Shown here: in pieces, positions 57,443-64,000 of the stretch
Layout: each line of letters begins with the position of its first letter
Numbering within the stretch: position 1 is the stretch's first letter
Origin: Caballeronia sp. TF1N1
GTDB taxonomy: Bacteria; Pseudomonadota; Gammaproteobacteria; Burkholderiales; Burkholderiaceae
Assembly (NCBI RefSeq): GCF_022878925.1
Contig: NZ_CP084626.1
Coordinates: 1,426,001-1,490,000 of the forward strand
Direction: 5' to 3'
Length of the DNA: 64,000 nt
The notes under the pieces: model-generated
Databases searched by the model: none
What the model was told of the DNA's origin: nothing
What the model saw: only the letters and a program-made list of their open reading frames with translations
Program-made: the position numbers and the translations under genes

Positions 57443-57549
57443 TCGCACGAGCCTTTAAGCGCCTCGGGCAACGCCCGTAGCCCGCCCTCTTTCGAGCGCC
57501 CGCTTGGAAGCCGGCGGGCTTTATTGACGCCATCGAATAAGGAGAACGC

Positions 57550-58074
57550 ATGGAATTCCTGTCATCGATCAAGGAGCTGGTGCCGGACTACGCGAAAGAC
57601 ATTCGCCTGAATGTCGACGGGACGATCGCCCGTTCGTCGCTGGAAGGCAACGACGCGGTCGGCGTCGCGCTCGCCGCCGCGTATGCCGCGAAGGCGACGA
57701 AGATCGTGAATATCATCCGCGAGTCGGGTGTCATGGCGCCGGAAGAAGTCAATGCCGCGCTCACGGCGTCCGCGCTGATGGGCATGAACAACGTCTGGTA
57801 TCCGTACCTGGAGATGGCCGACAACGCCGATCTCAAGACGCAGCCGGCTGGACTGCGCATGAACGCGTATGCATCGCACGGCGGCGTCGACAAGCGGCGC
57901 TTCGAGATGTACGCGCTCGCGGCGTCGATCATCGGCAAGTGTCACTTCTGCGTGAAGTCGCACTACCAGAATCTCGTCACCGAAGGCATGTCGACGACCC
58001 AGTTGCGCGATGTCGGGCGCATCGCGGCCGTGATCAACGCGGTGGCGCTCGCCATCGAGGCCGAGGCGAAGTAA
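57550..58074 (+). CDS. ahpD: Alkyl hydroperoxide reductase AhpD
   Basis: A 174-residue carboxymuconolactone-decarboxylase-fold thiol protein that can hand electrons to AhpC. The active site is C131-x-x-C134 followed by H138 in KCHFCVKSH, with an upstream Glu in AAPEEVNAALT. This matches the M. tuberculosis AhpD layout. AAGGAG lies directly before the ATG. Its position behind ahpC suggests an AhpC-AhpD system instead of AhpC-AhpF. Confidence 0.95.
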   Translation: MEFLSSIKELVPDYAKDIRLNVDGTIARSSLEGNDAVGVALAAAYAAKATKIVNIIRESGVMAPEEVNAALTASALMGMNNVWYPYLEMADNADLKTQPAGLRMNAYASHGGVDKRRFEMYALAASIIGKCHFCVKSHYQNLVTEGMSTTQLRDVGRIAAVINAVALAIEAEAK

Positions 58075-58107
58075 GCCCTTGACGCCACGCGCGCGTGGCG
58101 TTCGATT

Positions 58108-58599
58108 TCAACTATCGATCGACGTGCGCCGCAACAGCACCGCGGCCTGCGCCTCGATACCTTCCTTGCGGCCGAGATAGCCGAGCTTTTCGTTGGTCTT
58201 CGCTTTCACGTTGACGCGATCGACGGCCAAGTCCAAGTCTTCCGCGATATTCGCGCGCATCGCCTCGATGTGCGGCGCGAGCTTCGGCGCCTGCGCGATG
58301 ATCGTGCTGTCGATATTGGCGATGGCGAAACCCGCTTCCGACACGCGCTTGAACGCTTCGCGCAGCAGCACGCGGCTGTCGGCGCCGGCGAATTCCGTCG
58401 CGGTATCCGGAAAGTGCCGGCCGATATCGCCGAGCGATGCCGCGCCGAAGAGCGCGTCGGTGATGGCGTGCAGCAGCACGTCCGCGTCCGAATGGCCGAG
58501 CAGGCCGCGTTCGTAGGGAATCGTCACGCCGCCGATGATGAGCGGGCGGCCCTCGACGAGCTGATGTACGTCGTATCCCTGTCCGATTCTGAAATCCAT
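58108..58599 (-). CDS. ispF: 2-C-methyl-D-erythritol 2,4-cyclodiphosphate synthase
   Basis: Fifth step of the MEP isoprenoid pathway. The 163 residues have the metal-binding D-x-H in [26 protein letters not shown] and the GDIGRHFPD segment, with the family signature. The ATG at 58599 gives the usual length (about 160), and the frame extends upstream without homology. It lies 38 bases after ispD, the enzyme two steps earlier, so the two form an operon. Confidence 0.96.
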   Translation of the reverse strand: MDFRIGQGYDVHQLVEGRPLIIGGVTIPYERGLLGHSDADVLLHAITDALFGAASLGDIGRHFPDTATEFAGADSRVLLREAFKRVSEAGFAIANIDSTIIAQAPKLAPHIEAMRANIAEDLDLAVDRVNVKAKTNEKLGYLGRKEGIEAQAAVLLRRTSIDS

Positions 58600-58637
58600 C
58601 GATGCAACCTTGCTGTAGAAAGTGTGTGTCGGAGCCG

Positions 58638-59420
58638 TCAGGCCTTCGTGGCGAGCATCGCGCCCGCGAGCGCGAAGTCTTCCGGATAGGTCACCTTGAA
58701 GTTGCGCAGGCTGCCCTGAACTAATCGCGGCGAGTGGCCGAGCCATTCGACTGCGCTCGCTTCGTCCGTGAGATCGTGACCGTCGTGACGCGCACGTTCG
58801 ATCGCTTCGCGCAACATGCCAAGGCGGAACATCTGCGGCGTTTGCGCCTGCCAGAGCCCGTCGCGCGATTCCGTGCGGGCGACACGCGGGTGGTCATCCG
58901 CTGCATCGGGCATGCTCGGTGCGACCCGTTTCAGCGTATCCGCGACCGGCAATGCGAGAATGCCGCCCACGGCGTCGTGACGCAGGGCGCCGACGAGCTT
59001 GCGAATCAGTTCCGGCGTGATGCCGGGACGCGCGGCGTCGTGGACGAGCACCCAGTCGTCGTCGCGTGCGCCGAAATCGGCCAGCGCGACGAGACCGTTA
59101 TACACCGATGCCTGTCGTGAAACCCCGCCACAGCGCTGCACCGCGAAGCGCAGGCCGGCAAACCGGCGCGCATCGAAGTGATGATCGTCGGGAGCGAGTA
59201 CGACGAGGGTCTGCGAGAATTCGGAACACGCGTCGAAGGCGGATAACGTGTAACCAAGCATCGGGCGGCCCGCGACGGTCTGATATTGCTTCGGCATGGG
59301 TGCGCCGGAGCGGCTGCCGTTGCCGGCGCACGGAATCAGCGCGAACAGGCGCGAGGTAGTGGCGGGTGAAATCGTTGGCGCAGTAGACGGCGCATTTGAC
59401 GAATTTGCAGTCGTAGTCAC
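58638..59420 (-). CDS. ispD: 2-C-methyl-D-erythritol 4-phosphate cytidylyltransferase
   Basis: Third step of the MEP pathway, making CDP-ME. The family region starts with [22 protein letters not shown] (CTP-binding glycine/lysine loop), with [19 protein letters not shown] and QTPQMFR in the middle and end. It has an N-terminal extension of 20-30 Ser/Thr/Ala/Pro-rich residues compared with E. coli (236 aa), so the true start is uncertain. GTG at 59420 is used here, TTG at 59444 is possible, and no ATG precedes the homologous region closely. Transcribed into ispF, divergent from mfd. Confidence 0.92.
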   Translation of the reverse strand: MTTTANSSNAPSTAPTISPATTSRLFALIPCAGNGSRSGAPMPKQYQTVAGRPMLGYTLSAFDACSEFSQTLVVLAPDDHHFDARRFAGLRFAVQRCGGVSRQASVYNGLVALADFGARDDDWVLVHDAARPGITPELIRKLVGALRHDAVGGILALPVADTLKRVAPSMPDAADDHPRVARTESRDGLWQAQTPQMFRLGMLREAIERARHDGHDLTDEASAVEWLGHSPRLVQGSLRNFKVTYPEDFALAGAMLATKA

Positions 59421-59460
59421 GGGCAGATCACTGAGCCAGGTCAAAGTGGAGCCCGGATTT

Positions 59461-59466
59461 TATAAT
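59461..59466 (+). promoter_or_regulatory. Candidate -10 element upstream of mfd
   Basis: A perfect TATAAT lies 70 bases before mfd in the ispD-mfd intergenic region. The -35 at 17-bp spacing is weak, so this is a tentative promoter. Confidence 0.35.
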
Positions 59467-59535
59467 AGGTCTTTAGCGACCACGTCCGGCGCGTCCTCGA
59501 AGAGGGCGAAAGAGCCGACGGTTAATTGCATATAT

Positions 59536-62500
59536 ATGTCCTCGAAAGCCGTCAACGCGCAGTCCAGTTCTCCCATCCCGCTCGTGAAGGCGGGTCAGCG
59601 CTTTGTCTTCGACGGCGCGCCCGGTTCATCCGATGCCCTCGCCATCGCGCGTTATTACACGGCTAATCGCGAGTCCGTGCGGCTCTTGACGGTGCTCTGC
59701 GCAAGCGCGGTCGATGCGCAACGCCTCGCAACCGAAATCCCCTATTTCGCGCCGGATGCCCGCGTGCGTCTCTTGCCGGACTGGGAAACGCTGCCGTACG
59801 ACACGTTCTCGCCGCATCAAGACCTCGTGTCCGAGCGTCTCGCGACGCTGCACGATCTCGGCGAAGGACGTTGCGACATCCTGCTCGTGCCGGCGACCAC
59901 GGCGCTTTATCGCATGCCGCCCGCTTCGTTTCTCGCGGCTTACACGTTTTCGTTTACGCAGGGCGAGCGCCTCGACGAAAGCAAGCTCAAGGCGCAGTTG
60001 ACGCTGGCAGGTTACGAGCACGTGAGTCAGGTCGTGCGTCCCGGCGAATATTGCGTGCGCGGCTCGCTGATCGACCTTTATCCAATGGGCTCGCCGCTGC
60101 CGTATCGCCTCGACTTGTTCGACGATCAGGTCGATTCCATCCGCGCCTTCGATCCCGACACGCAACGCAGCCTGTATCCCGTGCGCGACGTGCGCCTCTT
60201 GCCGGGCCGCGAATTTCCGTTCGACGAAGCCGCGCGCACCGCGTTTCGCAGCCGCTGGCGCGAAGTGTTCGAGGGCGATCCGAGCCGCTCGCAAATTTAC
60301 AAGGACATCGGCAGCGGCGTGCCGTCGGCGGGCATCGAATATTACTTGCCGCTCTTCTTCGACGACACCGCAACCCTCTTTCACTATCTGCCGGAGAACT
60401 CGCAACTCGCGTTCGTCGGCGACATGGATGCCGCGATCAAACGCTTCACGGCCGACACGAAGCAGCGCTACAACTTTCTTTCGCATGACCGCGAGCGGCC
60501 TTTGCTCGAACCGCGCCGCCTCTTTCTCAGCGACGACGACTTTTTCACGTTCGCCAAGCCATTCGCGCAACTGAAGTTCCCGGCGTCGCCCGAAGGCGGC
60601 TGGGCCGTGCCGCTGCCAGGGCTTGCTATCGACCGCCACGCGGACGAACCGTTGCTCGCGCTGCGCCATTATCTGGAGCAGACCGAAAACCGCGTGATGC
60701 TGGTCGCGGAATCGGCGGGACGGCGCGAAGCCATCCAGCAATTGCTCGTCGATAACGGCCTGCGCGGCGAACTGCGCGACACGTTCCAGGAATGGCTCGG
60801 CGCGGATGCCAAATTCACGCTCGGCATAGCGCCGCTGGCGAACGGTTTTTCGTTGCCGGAAGCGAAGCTGTCTATCGTCACCGAGACCGAGCTCTACGGG
60901 CCGCTCGCGCGCCGCGCCGGACGCCGCCGCCAGGAACAGGCGAGCAATGTCGATTCGATGGTGCGCGATCTCGCCGAACTGAAAATCGGCGATCCGGTGG
61001 TACACGCGCAGCATGGCATCGGCCGATACATGGGTCTCGTGTCCATGGACCTCGGCGAAGGCGAAACCGAGTTTCTGCACCTTGAATACCAGAACGACGC
61101 CAAGCTCTACGTGCCCGTCGCGTTGTTGCATGTGATTTCGCGCTATAGCGGCGCCGATCCCGAAAGCGCCCCGCTCCACACGCTCGGTTCGGGCCAATGG
61201 GAAAAAGCCAAACGCAAGGCCGCGCAGCAGATTCGCGATACCGCAGCCGAACTGCTCAACCTCTACGCCCGCCGCGCCGCGCGCGAAGGCTACGCGTTCA
61301 AGCTCGATCCACGCGACTACGTAAAGTTCGCCGAGAGCTTCGGCTTCGAGGAAACGCCCGACCAGGGCGCCGCGATTGCCGCGGTCATCGGCGACATGAC
61401 GAGCGGCAAGCCGATGGATCGGCTCGTGTGCGGCGATGTCGGCTTCGGCAAGACGGAAGTGGCCTTGCGCGCGGCGTTCATCGCGGTGATGGCGGGCAAG
61501 CAAGTGGCGATACTTTCCCCCACCACGCTGCTCGCCGAACAGCATACGCAGACTTTCACCGACCGCTTTTCCGACTGGCCCGTGCGGATTGCTGAACTGT
61601 CTCGCTTCAAGAGTTCGAAGGAAGTCACGCAGTCTATCGCGCAGATCAACGAAGGCAGTGTGGATATCGTCATCGGCACGCACAAGCTGTTGTCGTCGGA
61701 TGTGAAGTTCAAGCGGCTCGGGCTCGTGATCATCGACGAGGAACATCGCTTCGGTGTGCGGCAGAAGGAAGCGCTCAAGGCGTTGCGTGCGGAAGTGGAT
61801 GTACTCACGCTCACCGCGACGCCCATTCCACGCACGCTCGGCATGGCGCTCGAAGGCCTGCGCGACTTCTCCGTGATCGCGACCGCGCCGCAGAAGCGCC
61901 TTGCCATCAAGACCTTCGTGCGGCGCGAGGAAGACGGCGTCATTCGCGAAGCCATGCTGCGCGAGCTGAAACGCGGCGGGCAAGTCTACTTCCTGCATAA
62001 CGAAGTGGAAACCATCGAGAATCGCCGTTCCATGCTCGAAGCACTCGTGCCCGAAGCGCGCATTGCCGTGGCGCACGGCCAGATGCACGAGCGCGAACTC
62101 GAACGCGTGATGCGCGATTTCGTCGGCCAGCGCGCGAACGTGCTGCTGTGCACGACCATCATCGAAACGGGTATCGACGTGCCGAGCGCGAACACCATCA
62201 TCATGCATCGCTCGGACAAGTTCGGACTCGCGCAGCTGCACCAGTTGCGCGGGCGTGTCGGGCGTTCGCACCATCAGGCTTATGCGTATCTGCTCGTGCA
62301 CGACCCGCAGTCGCTGACCAAGCAGGCGCAGCGCCGGCTCGAAGCCATTCAGCAGATGGAGGAACTCGGCTCGGGCTTCTATCTGGCCATGCACGACCTC
62401 GAGATTCGCGGCACGGGCGAAGTGCTCGGCGACAAGCAATCGGGCGAGATTCACGAGATCGGTTTTCAGCTTTACACCGACATGCTCAACGACGCCGTGC

Positions 62501-63012
62501 GCGCACTGAAGGAAGGCCGCGAGCCGGATCTCAACGCGCCGCTCGCCGCCACGACCGAGATCAATCTGCACGCACCTGCCATCTTGCCCGCCGACTATTG
62601 CGCGGACGTACAAGAGCGTCTTTCGCTCTACAAGCGGCTTGCGAACTGCGAATCGAGCGATGCCATCGACGGCATTCTCGAAGAGCTCGTCGACCGCTTC
62701 GGCAAGTTGCCGCCGCAAGCGCATGCGCTCGTGGAGACGCATCGGTTGCGGCTTGCGGCGAAGCCGCTCGGTATCTCGAAGATCGACGCCAACGAGAGTT
62801 CCATCGGCTTGCAGTTCGTGCCGAATCCGCCTGTCGATGCCATGAAGATCATCGAGATGGTGCAGAAGAACAAGCACATCAAGCTCGCGGGACAGGACAA
62901 GTTGCGCATCGAAACGCGCAGCCCCGATCTCGCGGTGCGCATTGCCACGGTGAAGGAAACGTTGCGCGCGCTCGGCGCGCCGGTGCGGCAGTCGGCGGCC
63001 GTGGCGCGCTAG
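59536..63012 (+). CDS. mfd: Transcription-repair coupling factor Mfd
   Basis: It removes RNA polymerase stalled at DNA damage and recruits UvrA. The 1158-residue protein has the UvrB-like N-terminal region, the RNA-polymerase interaction domain (KIGDPVVHAQHGIGRYMG) and the RecG-like translocase. The translocase has Walker A GDVGFGKTEVALRAA, DEEH in IIDEEHRFGV, LTATPIPRT and the QLRGRVGRS motif VI. The TRCF C-terminal domain follows. Length equals the E. coli protein (1148). The ATG at 59536 begins the family region. A hairpin follows. Confidence 0.97.
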   Translation: MSSKAVNAQSSSPIPLVKAGQRFVFDGAPGSSDALAIARYYTANRESVRLLTVLCASAVDAQRLATEIPYFAPDARVRLLPDWETLPYDTFSPHQDLVSERLATLHDLGEGRCDILLVPATTALYRMPPASFLAAYTFSFTQGERLDESKLKAQLTLAGYEHVSQVVRPGEYCVRGSLIDLYPMGSPLPYRLDLFDDQVDSIRAFDPDTQRSLYPVRDVRLLPGREFPFDEAARTAFRSRWREVFEGDPSRSQIYKDIGSGVPSAGIEYYLPLFFDDTATLFHYLPENSQLAFVGDMDAAIKRFTADTKQRYNFLSHDRERPLLEPRRLFLSDDDFFTFAKPFAQLKFPASPEGGWAVPLPGLAIDRHADEPLLALRHYLEQTENRVMLVAESAGRREAIQQLLVDNGLRGELRDTFQEWLGADAKFTLGIAPLANGFSLPEAKLSIVTETELYGPLARRAGRRRQEQASNVDSMVRDLAELKIGDPVVHAQHGIGRYMGLVSMDLGEGETEFLHLEYQNDAKLYVPVALLHVISRYSGADPESAPLHTLGSGQWEKAKRKAAQQIRDTAAELLNLYARRAAREGYAFKLDPRDYVKFAESFGFEETPDQGAAIAAVIGDMTSGKPMDRLVCGDVGFGKTEVALRAAFIAVMAGKQVAILSPTTLLAEQHTQTFTDRFSDWPVRIAELSRFKSSKEVTQSIAQINEGSVDIVIGTHKLLSSDVKFKRLGLVIIDEEHRFGVRQKEALKALRAEVDVLTLTATPIPRTLGMALEGLRDFSVIATAPQKRLAIKTFVRREEDGVIREAMLRELKRGGQVYFLHNEVETIENRRSMLEALVPEARIAVAHGQMHERELERVMRDFVGQRANVLLCTTIIETGIDVPSANTIIMHRSDKFGLAQLHQLRGRVGRSHHQAYAYLLVHDPQSLTKQAQRRLEAIQQMEELGSGFYLAMHDLEIRGTGEVLGDKQSGEIHEIGFQLYTDMLNDAVRALKEGREPDLNAPLAATTEINLHAPAILPADYCADVQERLSLYKRLANCESSDAIDGILEELVDRFGKLPPQAHALVETHRLRLAAKPLGISKIDANESSIGLQFVPNPPVDAMKIIEMVQKNKHIKLAGQDKLRIETRSPDLAVRIATVKETLRALGAPVRQSAAVAR

Positions 63013-63094
63013 GTTCATCCGGCGCGTTGGTATCGACGGGAGACACGGCGCGCACATCGACCGGAAGAAGGATCAAGCGCCCGGCCCAACGCAC

Positions 63095-63130
63095 CCCGTC
63101 ATTGCCGCTCTTTTGAAAGGCAGTGACGGG
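63095..63130 (+). terminator. Hairpin after mfd
   Basis: A 12-bp inverted repeat (one G-U pair) with a 12-base loop, about 80 bases after the mfd stop. No T-run follows, so it is a possible rather than certain terminator. Confidence 0.45.
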
Positions 63131-63215
63131 AGCCATGCCGCAGCGCATATATTGACCAGAAGGTCAGCAAGCGTGGTTTCGGCTATGATCGGCTTCTACC
63201 CCGCAGGAGCGAAAA

Positions 63216-64000
63216 ATGTCCCAAATCGCCGCTGAGGCGCAACAAGCCACGACCTCCGCCACGCCTCAATCCTTACCTTGGATCGAACGTCTCGTTTCCT
63301 TCGATACAGTCAGCCGCAATCCCAACCTCGGCCTCATCGAAACCGTGCGCGACGAACTGCGCAAGGCGGGTGTCGAAGCCAGCATCACGACCGATTCACG
63401 CGGCCAGTGGGCCAATCTCTTCGCCACGGTGCCCGCGCACGACGGTCAGACGAACGGCGGCATCGTGCTGTCGGGACACACCGACGTAGTGCCGGTCGAC
63501 GGTCAAAACTGGAAAAGCGACCCTTTCAAGCCCGAAATCCGCGATGGTCTGCTCTACGGTCGCGGCACCTGCGACATGAAGGGGTTTATCGGCGCGGCGC
63601 TCACAATGCTGCCGAAGATGCAGGCGACAAAGCTCGCCAAGCCGATCCACTTCGCGCTTTCGTTCGATGAAGAAGTAGGCTGCGCGGGCGCGCCGCTCAT
63701 GATCGCCGACTTGCAAAAGCGCGGCGTCAATCCGGATGGCTGTATCGTCGGCGAACCGACTTCCATGCGCCCGGTCATCGCGCACAAGGGCATCAACGCG
63801 TTCCGCTGCTGCGTGCGTGGCTTTGCGGCGCATTCGTCGCTTACGCCGAAGGGGCTGAATTCGATCGAGTACGCCGCACGCCTCATCTGCTTCATTCGCG
63901 ACGTCGCCGATGAATTCCGCGCCAAGGGCCCGTTCGACGAGTTCTACGACGTACCCTTCACCACCGCGCAGACGAGCACGATCAAGGGCGGCAACGCGCT
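63216..64000 (+). CDS. argE: Acetylornithine deacetylase (partial, 3' end outside window)
   Basis: It releases ornithine from N-acetylornithine in arginine synthesis. The first 261 codons show the M20 zinc-peptidase layout: VLSGHTDVVPVDGQNW (His/Asp), RGTCDMKGF (Asp), FDEEVGCAG (catalytic Glu pair) and the dimerisation domain start GCIVGEPTSM. AGGAG lies 7 bases before the ATG at 63216. The gene continues past the window edge, where the metal histidine near the C-terminus would be expected. Confidence 0.94.
   Translation, partial: MSQIAAEAQQATTSATPQSLPWIERLVSFDTVSRNPNLGLIETVRDELRKAGVEASITTDSRGQWANLFATVPAHDGQTNGGIVLSGHTDVVPVDGQNWKSDPFKPEIRDGLLYGRGTCDMKGFIGAALTMLPKMQATKLAKPIHFALSFDEEVGCAGAPLMIADLQKRGVNPDGCIVGEPTSMRPVIAHKGINAFRCCVRGFAAHSSLTPKGLNSIEYAARLICFIRDVADEFRAKGPFDEFYDVPFTTAQTSTIKGGNA

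Noticed and set aside
59626..63057. 1143-codon open frame antisense to mfd
   Set aside because: Arg/Phe/His-rich translation with no domain sense; mfd has all its motifs on the other strand.

Overview
The window is high-GC, densely coded proteobacterial chromosome. Gene content and order point to the Burkholderiaceae, most likely a Burkholderia, Paraburkholderia or Caballeronia-type organism. Examples are tig-clpP-clpX-lon-hupB next to two tRNAs and a PpiD-type chaperone, the holB-tmk-mltG block divergent from ygfZ, and selO-msrB-yciB-bolA-parvulin. This assignment comes from recognised protein families and gene order, not from a database search. No prophage, transposase, integrase, CRISPR array or plasmid gene was found. 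Most of the window reads as core chromosome.

Layout. 1-3.4 kb: the start of a periplasmic sugar-binding protein (cut by the window edge), a small unknown protein, a PsiF-repeat protein, a small membrane protein and a SYLF lipoprotein. 3.4-7.5 kb (minus strand): MscS-type channel, trehalose-6-phosphate synthase and a GT4 glycosyltransferase, which looks like an osmotic-stress group. 7.7-13 kb (minus): a Rap1a/Tai-like exported protein, an ankyrin protein, TatD, a GNAT acetyltransferase, holB, tmk and mltG. 13.1-14.9 kb (plus): ygfZ and an NRDE-family gene. 14.9-15.7 kb (minus): a tightly coupled pair, a Tlde1-like L,D-transpeptidase-fold protein followed by a two-helix membrane protein. It looks like a T6SS-type effector and immunity pair, and is the best candidate in the window for something undescribed. 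15.8-24 kb (minus): a lipid and acyl-CoA group (esterase, SDR and MDR oxidoreductases, thioesterase, Dabb protein, nicotinamidase, FadB-like bifunctional enzyme, acyl-CoA ligase).

24.2-28.2 kb (plus): selO, msrB, yciB, bolA and a parvulin. 28.3-32.4 kb (minus): purL. 32.8-37.7 kb (plus): a D-amino-acid dehydrogenase-like enzyme, the NAD(P)HX repair enzyme nnr, and pgi. 37.8-39.6 kb: an ABC ATPase and an SGNH esterase whose start codons overlap head to head, then a small lipoprotein. 39.7-48.9 kb (minus): a protein-quality-control island reading tig, clpP, clpX, lon, hupB, tRNA-Val, tRNA-Asp, ppiD. 49.5-54.3 kb: glycerate kinase, tRNA-Leu, an unknown gene, a squalene/phytoene-synthase homologue with an eroded metal motif, a DUF1501 protein and a small exported protein. 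54.5-56.7 kb: an OmpR/EnvZ-type two-component system. 56.9-58.1 kb: ahpC-ahpD behind a promoter with an OxyR-like dyad. 58.1-63 kb: ispF and ispD divergent from mfd. 63.2 kb to the end: argE, cut by the window edge.

Most genes are housekeeping and recognisable from their motifs. Starts were chosen by ribosome-binding sites, family length and spacing, and I say where a start is uncertain. Several simple hairpin terminators could be read directly.
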